Under the pieces are notes generated by a model. That model did not search any database. It was not told the origin of the DNA and saw only the letters and a program-made list of their open reading frames with translations. 64,000 nucleotides of DNA from Aphrophora alni (taxonomy: Eukaryota; Arthropoda; Insecta; Hemiptera; Aphrophoridae). The position numbers and the translations under genes are program-made. The stretch is taken from the NCBI GenBank assembly GCA_963513935.1, contig OY740765.1, forward strand, positions 121,215,362-121,279,361, in the 5' to 3' direction. This document shows, in pieces, positions 23,974 to 38,269 of this stretch (its first letter is position 1; each line of letters starts with the position of its first letter).

Positions 23974-23976
<3 letters not shown>

Positions 23977-24679
23977 TGGCGATTCGTCTTCCAAAAAAAT
24001 ACCAGAAAATCATCATTTTAAATTGCTTGTTTTAAACAGAAATAATGGATTTCGGTCATTCAAAAGTGAAATGCGTAGTAAAGGAGTATTGAAATTTTGC
24101 AAAAAGAGGTATTTGGAAGACGAATCACCTAGATTTAGCTAGAAAATCGGAACAACAGAAACACTACATATTTACCAAGTTTTATATTTGTGTTTGACAC
24201 TCAAACTCTCACATACAATCCCTTATTTTTGAAAGTAAACACTAAAGTGTGTTTTAAAAAACATATACCATTACTAAAAATCAATAGGCGGTAAATGTCA
24301 GATGTACTTCACCCTCGAGTTTTGCTATAAAAAATTATGAAATCGTTAACCTTATATTCAAACAATCAGTTCATATTTTTTGTAGGAAGATACTTTTCAA
24401 GTCACAAAATATATTATTTTAGTAGAAAATAAGAAATATAAAAGTACTAAACCCAGCTTAGGATACTTGATAACTATGTTCGTCAAGTTAGTCAATGTGT
24501 GATCACTTGTTGAATCTCACATCGCTCTTTGAGACCTAGTTAAGGAACTATAGGTTTGAGAAGTTCACTATATATACTTACCTAACCAGATCTAGTAGAG
24601 GAACTACAGGTCTGGGAAGGTCACTGTATATATAGTTACCTTACCAGACCTTCAGTTCATTTACTACGTCTGTTTAGGT

Positions 24680-24722
<43 letters not shown>

Positions 24723-25221
24723 TCTATATATACTTAGTCACCTGCTGTGACCTAGTTCGCATCATTATGAACCATGAACTCATATAGTGTAGTGATATTT
24801 TATTTAACCTGTCAAAAAACATATAATGCGCATTTGTCCAACAACACACTATAATCGGAACATGACTAGGAATTTGTCATGACAAATAATATTTATATTT
24901 AATATTAATAACAACATATAATGGTAAATATGTATTGATGTTGTCCAAGTGATTATAGTTCTAAATCTCAGCAATTCGTCTTCCAAATAGCTTTTTTCCA
25001 TCTATTCGATACTTCTTTCCAACATATTTCACTTTTAATCTTTCACAATTCATTATTTCTGTTCGAAAATAGCAATTAAAAATGTCTATTTTATGGCATT
25101 TTGAGGTTATTTCGAAAACTATTTCATCAATTTTAAGTAAAATCTATTAATGTTTTTGTGTTTTTTTTTCATCCGCGAAACTAGTTCTGTTTTAGGAATT
25201 GTCAAACCAGATCTGGGAAGG

Positions 25222-25253
<32 letters not shown>

Positions 25254-26752
25254 CCTTACGTGACCTATAGTTCTTTTACTAGGTCTGGGATTCAGAGACC
25301 TAGTCGTCATGAATCTTAAATCATAGAAGCGTAGTAATACAACCTGTAGAACTTAATTAAGAGCGCATGCACCCCACGAGTGATTTCATTATGGCTATTA
25401 CATTGAAAATATTAAAAATTGCTCAATTTCGATGATTGGTAAGTAAATAGGCTAATGAATAGTGAAAGATAAAAAGCCACTTGCATTGGAAAGGATAGAA
25501 AAAACACAATTTCAAAGACGAATTGCTGATATTTCACACTAAAATCGCTTGAACAACATCAATACATATTTATCAGTTAAATATCAGTTCTAGATCGTCC
25601 TTCGATTTTTCTATAAAAAAATCATCAAAACAAATTATTTACCTTCTAATCAGAGGATCAGATCATATTATGTGGCGCAATAAACATTTCAAGTCCCAAA
25701 ATGCAATTCTTCACTGTTAAATTAAACATAGAAAAGAAGAGAATACAGATGTTAGGTTAAAGTCAAATTACCAAAAGCCAATGTTAATATGTATGACTAT
25801 GTTACTGCATTTATTATGACTACAATATTTTAAAACAATTAGATCATTTTTAATTTCGTAAGACACTTTTAAAGTCAGAAAATGCATTAGTTTATTGGAA
25901 ATAGGAATATAAAAGTATTGAAATCGACTTCACAATTAGTAATGTCTAAGTTGCGTAAGTTACAAAATGGGAAAAAAATTACATCGGTGAGGTCGTCAGG
26001 TGGCTATATATAATATATGTGATAATACACATGATTCTTTAATCATACAACATAATAATAATAAGGTATAATATGAATGCGTAATAAATATATAGAATCA
26101 CTTAGCAGAGTTAATAGAACAAGCGATCATAAATGTAGTCACTTGATGAACATAGTCATTAGTATTAACATTGGCATTCATAACCTACGAAACTGGAATT
26201 CGTACTTTTATAGATATCATTTTCTGTTAAACTAATTCATTTTGGAACTTGAAATGTTTATTACGCCACATAATATGATCTGATCTGATTTGATTAGAAG
26301 GTAAATACTTTGTTTTCATGATTTTTTTTATAGAAATATTTAAGGACGATCTAGAACCAATATTTACCATTTACCCATATTAATATATATATAAATAAAA
26401 GGCAATGTGTACTTCCACAATTGCCTTTTATTTATTTAATTATTAATAATGGAATTCCACCAAGTACCTACAGTTGGTAGTATAAGTTATTTACCCATAT
26501 AATAATATTTATATTATATGATTAAAATGGTAATTGTTTACAATTACTTTGTCACCTCTAACTTCTTTAGTATTTAGATATGTTATCAACAATAGATTAC
26601 AAACGACAGATAAACATGTTTAAAGGCCCGGAACAACTAGAAAATACCAGTTACACAGGGTCAAAGTCTTATCAATGCTGCTATATGTAGCGGTCCTTTA
26701 GAGTCAGTTCTAATGGCGTTGTGTTCCGGTTTCAATCCGTTTACCTACGAAA

Positions 26753-26803
26753 GGTTTGGCCAGGTGGTTTTATATATATAGCTACCTGGCCAAACCTGTC
26801 ATG
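26753..26803. repeat. Hairpin with perfect GGTTTGGCCAGGT arms
   Basis: GGTTTGGCCAGGT is followed by a TA-rich loop and ACCTGGCCAAACC. It belongs to the palindromic TA modules of this cluster. Confidence 0.8.
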
Positions 26804-27471
26804 ATAGCCTATATAATTATCTCGCAAAGTAAGCATTATTAGGTCAGTTGTACAATGGCGAAGACAATAGCCAATGGGCACCTTGTGAACCATCTCTGGA
26901 CTTTGTCAGTAGCTCATCTGAAGACGACTTCTAAAGTAAGTATCCTACTTTTTTTTACTTTTCCGGTTCATAATTAATGTTACTCCTTTATTTACAAACA
27001 TAAATATGTCAAATGTCTTCATATTAAAGAAGTTAGAGGTGACAAAGTAGTTTACCGATTAAATAATAAACATCGAGGCAGTCATAAATATTACCATAGA
27101 CTCTCCTTATCAGAGCTGTATTTAACCTAACAACAGCTGGATTCTCTGGTTTTCTGTGTGGTATTTCACAGTGAAGAAATTTATTTTAAACATGTATTCT
27201 AATAAAAAAATATGATCCGATTGTTTGAATACAAGGTAATTAGTTAACGATTTCATAATTTTTAATAATAAAATCCCATGATAGTGAACGATAGATATTT
27301 ACCAAAAAATATGGCCTGTCATAAATAATAATAAAAATTAAATGGAAATGTTAAATTTAGGAACATGTCTTCATAATATTAGGCCTATCATTGTTAGCAA
27401 ACTTATAAATACCCAATTATCAATTTTATCATCATGTTTTGTCAAATTTCCAGATAAAGATATAGGCCTAC

Positions 27472-27833
27472 CTGAGATAATTATCTACTAAGCCTAATTG
27501 CTCAACTCTTAATCTGCCATCGTTTAGATCAAGGTCGCCAATAACTTTTCTCAAATCTTCTGAATTTTGAAATTTATGTTGAACTTCTCTTTTATACACG
27601 ACTGGGCCCTTTGCATTGTTGTGGTTAGCAGTTACTTCTGGTTTCAGTACAGTAGATCGATTTGTCGCATTAGAAGCACTTCGTTTATTTGAAGAAATAG
27701 TTTCAATTTGATTATTATCCGATTTTTGAGATTTTAAATCAAGTTCAGTGGCACTATTCCTGTCATCCTTTGTGTTTCTACTTCTGATAAATGTATTGCC
27801 ATTCACCAACATTCCTATCTCAGAGCTTTCCAT
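27472..27833 (-). CDS. RFX7: RFX5/7-like first coding exon
   Basis: A 362-nt exon: start codon at 27833 in good context (AAAAATGG), 120 codons plus two bases, and donor CTCAG/GTAGGC at 27472. The apparent stop just after is intronic. The protein starts MESSEIGMLVNGNTF, is rich in Ser, Asn, Lys and Asp, and ends GDLDLNDGRLRVEQLGLVDN before the junction. There is no known domain here, as expected for the divergent N-terminus of RFX7-type proteins. The evidence that it belongs to this gene is the exact phase match to 10716, same strand and no other candidate. A 5'UTR mini-intron (donor GG/GTATGT at 27913, acceptor TTTCCAG at 27849) is plausible. Confidence 0.7.
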
Positions 27834-27913
27834 TTTTCAAAAAAATATCTGGAAACCAATTTTGATCGGTACTTAAAACTAAAAAGCCACACATTCATTT
27901 TACTTTTACATAC

Positions 27914-28030
27914 CCAACAATCAAAAGCAACAGTCAAAGAACCAGCTGTGAGCTGTGTTCTATTGCCAAAGTCTTGGCCTTCGCGGCACCAATCTTGCCA
28001 TCAGCTGTGCGGTAGCCCTAATCATCATAA
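27914..28030 (-). promoter_or_regulatory. Probable RFX 5' UTR and promoter region
   Basis: More G+C-rich than its surroundings (GCCGCGAAGGCCAAGAC, CAGCTGATGGC), lying just upstream of the first coding exon and its candidate 65-nt 5'UTR intron. Two CAGCTG E-boxes are visible. The transcription start cannot be placed from sequence alone. Confidence 0.35.
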
Positions 28031-28825
28031 AAAAAGTAACATTTGTTTTCCAATAATAACATGTCAATCGATTTGAGATATATTATATTCTCGCTGTTGT
28101 TAAACATTTAAACAAATCTTCTTCATTTGTAAACAAATCTATAATAAGAACTGTTTTGCGAAAAATCAATTCCACATTATTTACTATTTTATCCAAAAAC
28201 TAACATTCAACCTAAGTATGATGTATTCGTTACCTACACAGACTTCTGGCCTAAAGAAAAATCAACATTTTAATTGTCAAATAATTTTCCCTCTTTCTAT
28301 CTCAATTTTAGTGAAACATGACGATATTTCAGATAAGAATTTAAAACAAATAAAACCTAACCAAAAATATGCTAGATACCAAATATTTTGTGTGCATGTT
28401 ATAAACCTTAATTTTTAATAGTTTTAAATTAATCTAAATTATGACTTTGCGACCCATTTAAAGTGGTGGATTACCTAGGTGCATTTTACAAGTACAGTAT
28501 ACTTAATGTTAGGAGCAAGTCAGAAACATTCTTTTTTTTTATGAAATAAATCAGTTACACCAGGTGACTAACTTAAAAATGCACATCATAACATTTAAAA
28601 TTAGGTACGACAAATATTATTCATAGAAATGTTTAAAACACCTCTTTCAATTAAAATTCTTTCATAAATTAATTCAAGATGGACATTTTATGCAGACATG
28701 AAAGACAAGTTAAAACGAGAAATTTCAATCATTTTAATAACAAGAAAATATGGTATTTAAAAAGTATTCTGTATTTTTATTTCATACGTCAATTATTTTA
28801 TATTTAACACGATGGTTTGGGGTCT

Positions 28826-28831
28826 TTTATT
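28826..28831 (-). terminator. Poly(A) signal AATAAA
   Basis: AATAAA on the minus strand, 49 bp beyond the stop of the candidate micro-gene. The spacing suits a short insect 3' UTR. Confidence 0.35.
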
Positions 28832-28879
28832 TTGTTACAGAAACAAATGAAATTGTGAATTCTTAATCTTCATTTTCTA

Positions 28880-29147
28880 TTAATGTTTGTTAACTGTTTC
28901 AATGAGTCTACGTACATCTTCTGATTTTGTTATGATTTGCATTTCTAAAGTATATCCGCTTGGCTCAGCTTCAGATATTAAAAAAAAATTATATGTATTA
29001 TAATCGTTTACAGTTAGTTGTAACATTATTGCTGTAAAAATGTGAATCGTCAATAGTCTACATTAATATTAAAATATTAAAAAATAGCGTATAATTACAA
29101 TAATTTTGTACCTTTACGCATTTTAAAAAAAAATTTAACGGCACCAT
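28880..29147 (-). CDS. Candidate two-exon micro-gene (39 codons)
   Basis: Exon 1 (29147-29112) starts ATG in AATTATGG context with an upstream in-frame TGA and reads MVPLNFFLKCVK. Donor AAG/GTAC opens a 148-nt intron ending TCTGAG. Exon 2 (28963-28880) reads PSGYTLEMQIITKSEDVRRL, then IETVNKH and TAATAG. The phase is 0 on both sides. A canonical AATAAA lies 49 bp after the stop (28826-28831). The exon 2 composition looks coding (balanced charges, amphipathic helix). I do not recognise the protein. It might instead be the last exon of a longer gene using the alternative acceptor GAAG, one phase off. It lies between RFX and da. Confidence 0.35.
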
Positions 29148-29149
29148 AA

Positions 29150-32134
<2,985 letters not shown>

Positions 32135-32490
32135 CCGCCAGCAATCCTTTTGAAGTTTTCTTCAAAATAAATTCTTCTTGCACAACACATGTTTTGGACA
32201 TTATTTGTCCATCGTCAAGTGATTAAAAATACCAAATTAAAAATATTAAACATGAAACAATATAAAACAGTGCACTATAACACCGGCTCAGAGACAGGGA
32301 TAGAATGGTAAACAATAGTAATTGTGAGCGATAGCATATGAATGCTGTTATATTGTTTAGTTTTCACGTTGAATGTTTTTAATTGAGTGTTTGTAATCAC
32401 CTGATGATAGACGAATAATGTCTGAAACGCGTGTTGTGTAATAAGAATTTAATTTGAAGAAAACATCAAAAGGATTACTAGCGGTAAGTA
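32135..32490. mobile_element. Inverted pair of hammerhead-like repeat ends
   Basis: Left arm 32135-32230 (minus) and right arm 32390-32490 (plus) are about 90% inverted copies. The right arm has CACCTGATGATAGACGAATA then ATGTCTGAAACGCG; the left arm, read on the minus strand, has TGACGATGGACAAATAATG then TCCAAAAC. Both allow a hairpin (GGAC or AGAC stem, seven-base loop) between CTGATGA and GAAA, as in hammerhead ribozymes, with one extra U. Beyond the core both run through TTGAAGAAAAC-x-TCAAAAGGATT to GCGGTAAG. Penelope-like elements carry similar modules, so these may be a tail-to-tail pair of their terminal repeats. Confidence 0.5.
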
Positions 32491-33237
32491 ACAGTTATAA
32501 ACAGTTATTTAATAAGAATATTCAGTTTGCTTTAGACAATTGCTTTAGACAGTTTGCTTTAGTTTAACAATTATAATCAATTACATGTTATATGTACCTG
32601 TGTACATGTAATGATTTTGCAATCGTTAGATTTGAAACTAACCTTAATAATTTAAAGTCTCTATGATCACAAATGATATCATGAATGATAGCATATTTAT
32701 TGTACATGTTCATAGTTAACTAATGACTAGAAGTTTGCATTATTTTAAGAGAAACATTAGTGTCTGTGGTACAATCCAGTATTTATGGGTGTATTTAAAG
32801 CTGTGAACAACTTTAATTATTTAAGTTCCACTACTCCATTCGGCTATTTAACTTATTTCACCATAAGAATATGATTTAACTTATGAGCTGTTACTAAGAT
32901 GGTGAAGCAAGGATTAGGTTGCAACAAGATCGTGAACAGGTTAGGTCAGGTTTTTTATTGAAGTGGATTGATTACTTTATTGAATTAATGTTGATAGCAT
33001 TTTTTTTGTTTTACGGCACGATCACTCTTTAACAAAATTTACTGACAACATCATTAGCTGCATTATGATCGAGATTATTCTTGTTGATTATGAATAAGAC
33101 TGGTTTTATGTATATTAGTTTTATCTTTAATAATTCTAAATACATAAATTCTTAATTTTAAAGAGTTCAAAACCTATAACTTGTATCATTATAAACTTAA
33201 ATACATAGCCAATTCAAGGTACAATAGCCTACATATA

Positions 33238-33316
33238 ATATACATACATAATATATATGTGGTGTGTGTGTGTAGGCTATACATGCGCACATGCATGTGT
33301 GTATTGTGTGTGTGAG
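33238..33316. repeat. (GT/TA)-rich microsatellite
   Basis: Mixed TATATAC/GTGTGTG low-complexity tract. The minus-strand open frame over it is an artefact of the repeat. Confidence 0.7.
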
Positions 33317-33484
33317 TATAATTATACTATATATTTTTATCATAATCAATGTTTTAAAAATTAATATAAGTTCTATTAGGTTAATGTGTAGACCATTTAA
33401 CATTGTTAGGACTATCATAGGATTGATATTGATCTAAGTTAATTATGTGCCATAATATACTTTAATGTGGCAGAGGTAGCCTAT

Positions 33485-33842
33485 CCTCATTTAATTGATA
33501 GCCTAGGTTTAGAGGTTTAAACATATTATGTAAGTGTAACTTTAAAACATTGAAGAGATTTAATTGGTATTTTAGGCTATCATATATAATTTAGGCTAAA
33601 ATATATATATATAGGTTTAGACAATGTGTATATTCCATTAAGAGTTTTTAATTATATCACTTTATACAGAGGTGTTATAACCAAGATTTAATTGGTAGCC
33701 TAGGTATAGTATAGGCTATTTGTAAATATTTATATATAGGTATAGACATATGAGTGTATGATAGTAAGGCATTAATTAAGAGTGTTTAATTACATTATTT
33801 TATTCAGAATTATGACCAAGATTTAATTGGTAGCCTAAGCCT
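33485..33842. repeat. About 2.5 imperfect tandem copies of a 130-bp unit
   Basis: AAGATTTAATTGGTAGCCTA recurs at about 33682 and 33809, with ATAGGT-TAGACA (33612, 33737) and TTAAGAGT-TTTAATTA (33639, 33776) spaced alike. A weaker copy of the end lies near 33490. No coding role seen. Confidence 0.65.
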
Positions 33843-34027
33843 ACATATTAACTAATTTTATATAACAATTTTTTTTCCCATTACATGAGGTAGGCTAGTC
33901 CATTTCCTTCTAACCATTCTAAACAAATGCATATAATTACAAATAATATGCAAATAGGCATATGCGTAACTCTGATGATCAAATTTGGCTTAGCCTACTA
34001 TAAAAATTATTCTTAGGTCATGTTTTT

Positions 34028-34071
<44 letters not shown>

Positions 34072-35497
34072 CTATTTAAAGTAACCGAGAAAACTCTAAA
34101 CAGAAAATTAATTGAATCTTTGGTCATATAGGCCTATGGCTCCAATATGTTGATACCACACAACTCAAATTTCCTCTGTTCTAAACCTATGTTATCTATC
34201 CTAACAGTTAAAAAAAATTCTTAACATTTTAGTTCTATTAGATAAAGAAACTCAACTATAAAGTATCAATTTAACAAATTGAAGAAAATGATTAAATACA
34301 GTACATGTAAACATTAAAACCTATTATTAAAAAAAAAAGAAAAAAGATCATAATATTTTGTTTCTAAAACACTTAGGTGTAATATCACCTAATGTTTAAA
34401 TCCTTTGAGGTCTGTAAAATTGAATATTCAATAATATTTATAATAATACAACAATATGTAGGCTGAATGGTTGACATATATGTATATTTATGTAAGCTAC
34501 CAATATTCTTTGTACTCATACAATAAGTCCTTCAATACTAATTTAGAGAATGGGTCTAACATACCAATACACTGGCACTACGAAGACTGATACATTTAAT
34601 TAAGCCTATGTTATTTGTAAAAAATGATATGCCCATTTTTGTCTATTGACAAAATAATGGAAAATAGCAAAAATGCTTTAAATAAAATTTTTACTATGTA
34701 GCCTATTTTAATTTCATGGCATTTTTTCTAATACAATCTGGATATTATAATATGGACCTTATCTTTTCAATATGTATATTTTTTTTATTGTAGATTGGAC
34801 CTACAATGATATTGTACAAAAGTAAGAGTGTGCCGGTTTTGATTAATTACTCTAAAAAGAGATTTTTATGATTTTTTTTTTTACCTGGGGAGTTTTAACA
34901 TCACACTGTGTAATTTAATCTAATGCGATATAAACAAACAGTTCATTATAGTCTCATACAAATACAATAAAAGAGTTATGGACGTTTCGAATTCAAATAA
35001 TGTGAAACTGGCTGAATTATTTTGACAAAATTATAGAATGTCAAAATAGATTGACAGGTTAACAAGGGGACTGAGGCTGTATTTTTTTAAACATAAATAG
35101 TGTGGTGTAGTCATCTATGCAGTAGATAAATTATTATGAAAGTGATGAACTAGTGGAATGTTATTGTCATATCGGTAAACAATTAATATTTGACAATGTT
35201 TGGTATAGTCGATTACATAGCATTTATAATTCATAGATTATATTTATGAAAGTGTTCTTTTTTACATCATTACAAAGTATATATATATGTTAGGAACTGT
35301 AAATGATTTTATAAATTAGTTGCTGTTATTTATCGAGGCAGTGTTTTTGTGTTGTTACTTTTGAAAATTTTGAAATTTATCTAATTTCTGGATTTGTCAG
35401 TTAAATTTCATTCTGTAGGCAACTTATATCTAAATAAGTCTAATTGTGCTTCATAGAAATGAAATGAAATAGCCTAAAGTTGTTTGGAAAGGGTTAA
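33843..35497. other. da intron 1, no gene
   Basis: AT-rich. It contains a (TA)n tract at 34030-34065 and poly(A) runs. Nothing else supported. Confidence 0.4.
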
Positions 35498-36306
35498 CCC
35501 TAGAACCGTCCATCACTTTACCTTCAAATGCTAAGCAATTTTTACCTAACGTGCAGAGTAATTTTTAAAAATAAAAAAAAAATAATGTTTTTGTAATTAA
35601 TATATAGTATTATACATCATTTTGTTCAGAACATTATGGAGAAAAAAAAAGTAAAATAAAACTTACCAAGTAAATGACTAAAAAGTTTTTTAAATTAGGG
35701 CCTACCACTATCACACACACATATAAAAAAAAAGTTTTATCAAAAAACCATTATTAAAAATTATAGAAAATTCAATCCTAAACAAAAAAAATATTTACAT
35801 TGTTGCACTTTAAAAACACCACACACACAAAAAAAAGTTCATGTACACTGCTCAGAAATGCGTCAGGTTCACATTCTGGTTGGTTTTTTTCCCTTCCCAT
35901 CATAGTAGGCCTCCAAGTATGTTCTAATTTATGAAAACAGGCTTGATGGACACCACTATTACACCCAGGGCACCAGAAATTACTTCTAGATTTTTTTTTG
36001 TGATGTTGAACATACAATACAAATATAAAAACTAACCTGTAACTTTGTACACCTAAAATAACAACAACAAACTGTCAGCCGAAAAGTTACAAGTCTATCA
36101 GGTGTGACAACATAACGTATAAGAAAAAATATTAGGAAATATTATACTCTATGCATACAGCAATTCTTCCTCTTTGCAATGATATACAATACATATAAAT
36201 ATAGATATACATAAAAGCCAATGCCTTTCGTAATCGAATTACTTAATGCTAATGATAACGAATTACTTATCAAGACGTTAGCGAAAGACGCATAGCAGTT
36301 CTAGGG
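35498..36306 (-). mobile_element. Short piggyBac derivative (PGBD4/Looper-like ends)
   Basis: The left end CCCTAGAACCGTCCATCAC directly follows TTAA (35494-35497). The right end, inverted, reads CCCTAGAACTGCTATGCG, with TTTTAA after it. Minus-strand 36017-35880 encodes the transposase cysteine-rich tail: SNFWCPGCNSGVHQACFHKL then EHTWRP, a C-x2-C/H/C cross-brace segment typical of piggyBac C-termini, ending in a run-on frame. The catalytic domain is deleted. Confidence 0.75.
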
Positions 36307-36699
36307 TTTTAATAGTAAAGTTGACCCCTCTTGCTGACTATTATTATCAAAATCATTAATGAAATAGCATATAACTATGTTATATAGAATTTTGTTGAAA
36401 TATATATATTTAAAAAAATCTACAATGTGTACATTTTCTTTTAAATTTCTATATCTGAAAGAAAAAAATTGTAAACACCAACAATTCTAAACATATAATT
36501 AGGTGCAATTTAACTTAATTAAGTACTATAGCTGTTCTAGTCCCAGAATAAATTAGAAAATGTTAATGTTAGGAATTTAGTGGTTTTATCAGATGCACAG
36601 TTAACGCGGAAGGATTATGTTAAGAATTAATAAAGGGACTAAAATCTATTACCGGTAGGCCTAAGTGTAAATTTTATTTTCAAAGATTCTTGTGCTAAC

Positions 36700-36865
36700 C
36701 AATGTTATTAAAACAAATTTATTTTTCTCTTGTTCAGTCTCGCTTGCAATATGGTTTGATGTGTCAGGGAGGAACATACAAAAAAAAAAAAAAAAAAAAA
36801 CACTTACACATAATATATGTTATGTTATATAAATCAAAGATGACACCTTCTCTCTTCCTCTTTTT
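36700..36865 (+). pseudogene. CR1-like non-LTR RT C-terminal fragment
   Basis: LLKQIYFSLVQSRLQYGLMC then QGGTY matches the segment after the RT thumb in CR1/L2-type elements (Y-F-x-L-x-x-S-R-L-x-Y-G-I-x-x-W-G). A poly(A) run interrupts it at 36780-36800. Beyond that, YKSKMTPSLFLF matches the next conserved piece. Confidence 0.6.
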
Positions 36866-36959
36866 AAATCAATGGGAGAAACATTAGTGTCTGTGGTACC
36901 CTCCTTCCCTCCCTCCCACCCACCCTGTGAAATTTTACATGCGAGTTATTATTTACTTT

Positions 36960-37815
36960 AATATGAAATTTCACCAATTAACAGCTATGTTTACACTTAA
37001 TAGGGATGATATTTGTTTTCGGACAATACTTTATGGATATAATCTTTAGTACTATTGCCTTCATACTGTGCTGCTTTTCAAAGAACAGTGAGGGTTTTCA
37101 ACAAAAAACTGAAGTGTTTCAATGGACTTCATTTGTTGTTGATTTTGGCCGTCCAGATCGTTCTCGGTCTTTTCCAAAACCAGTTTCTTGAAAATGTCTT
37201 ACCGTATATCCAACTGTTGCTTTGTTAATAGGGGGACTATTGGAGTGAGTATTATTAAACAAGTGACTTATCTCTTCGTGTGAACTAATTCTGTCACCAT
37301 ATCCTCTTATCATCAGAATTTTTATTCTCTCCGTCTCAGTAAGTGACACTGCCATTGCATGGAAAAACTTACTGATTTTGAATACCTCAAGAAAATGGCA
37401 ATAATTATGTTATATGATAGCATACAGCCAAACATGAGCTACGAAACAAGCTTGGCTTTCTACTTTGACAAAAACATAAAGGATATTGGAAAACCTGGCT
37501 ATTTCTCTTATCTGATCAACAATTACCCTTTAACATTATTAAACAGAAATTACAAACCATGAAAGCCCTAGTAAATGTAATACTGTATTTGTATTTTTTC
37601 AATAAAATTACTACTAAAAAGGAGTAAAAAATATTTATATGATATTTGTCCTTACTAAACCGATATTTGCCTTGTTTGTTACACTGAAGGAAAACAAACT
37701 TTGGGGAGCTGCCATTTTTGATTGAATTGTTCTTTTGGCGTAGAGTTTGTGGCAATGTGTTCTATTAACAAAGACCTTTAAATGAGGTACTACTCGATCT
37801 ATGCTTACATTGAAG
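36960..37815 (-). pseudogene. IS630/mariner-type transposase N-terminus (DUF4817-like)
   Basis: Minus-strand ATG 37355 opens 78 codons: a helix-turn-helix with ETERIKILMIRGYGDRISSH, a middle with NKATVGYTVRHFQETG and the linker RERSGRPKSTTNE. A shifted frame continues LQFFVENPHCSLKSS (about 37110-37065). This is the N-terminus of the same family as the C-terminal remnant at 8386-8856. Upstream on the minus strand, GTAGTACCTCATTTAAAGGT (about 37797-37778) resembles the end of the foldback at 57013, so the element's 5' end is probably near 37815. Confidence 0.65.
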
Positions 37816-38269
37816 ATTTTCACGACTTCCTCTGTAGGACAACCCCCCCCCCATAGGGAAATGTGACAATTAAATGTATTAGAGTGTTGTGAACCATAGT
37901 AAGGTCACACATCTAGAGTTGTATTGTTGTATGCATTTTTGTAAAGAAAATATCTTGTAGTATTAATACTTTTAAGACACTGTATATTATGCACATAGGA
38001 AATATAAAATATTTAATATTTTACCAAAACAAATACAAAAGTGTAAAGAGTAGTTGTTTAATTATTAGGATTTGAAGATATCATGAAAATGAAAACAACA
38101 GATTTTTTATGTGTGTTTATATTTTTCTTTTTATTACTCATTTGTACACTTATTGTATTAGTAATAATGTAGGAAGTAATATTTTATGTTACCGGTGCCC
38201 CTTTTATAACATTATATTAGATTATTTTATTGTGTAAGGGGACTCAAGTAAAACATTCTTTTCAATTTA

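Larger units (their letters stand above)
23623..27310. repeat. Cluster of related inverted repeat units around (TA)n tracts
   Basis: One family of about 130 bp recurs at 23623-23790, 24322-24445, 25605-25735 and 25825-25925 (plus), and 26219-26350 and 27165-27300 (minus). Its hallmarks are GAAATCGTTAAC, CAAACAATCAGATC and AAGTCACAAAATGCA. A second family with the hallmark GATTCGTCTTCCAAATA occurs at 23975-24130 (minus), 24970-25100 (plus) and 25400-25530 (minus). (TA)n tracts sit inside palindromes made of GGTCTGG-AAGGT modules. No protein is encoded. It resembles repeated insertions of one or two foldback families into each other. Confidence 0.6.
6033..27833 (-). other. RFX7: Gene span (N-terminal part): RFX5/RFX7-type transcription factor
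   Basis: Three in-phase coding exons, 27833-27472, 10716-10594 and 6152-6033, give about 200 residues: an acidic/serine-rich N-terminus, the helix found before the DNA-binding domain in RFX5/RFX7, and the start of the RFX winged helix. The junctions are canonical: CAG/GTAGGC to TTTCAG, then ACT/GTGAGT to TTGTAG, and all introns are phase 2. The rest of the winged helix would lie left of base 1. RFX proteins bind X-box DNA; RFX5 and RFX7 act as transcriptional activators. RFX7 rather than RFX5 is a best guess for the insect single copy. Confidence 0.8.

Noticed and set aside
27860..28000. E-box motifs as evidence for regulation of RFX by da
   Set aside because: CAGCTG is common by chance; two copies prove nothing without comparison between species.
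33197..33418. 73-codon minus-strand frame
   Set aside because: Runs over a GT/TA microsatellite; composition explained by the repeat.
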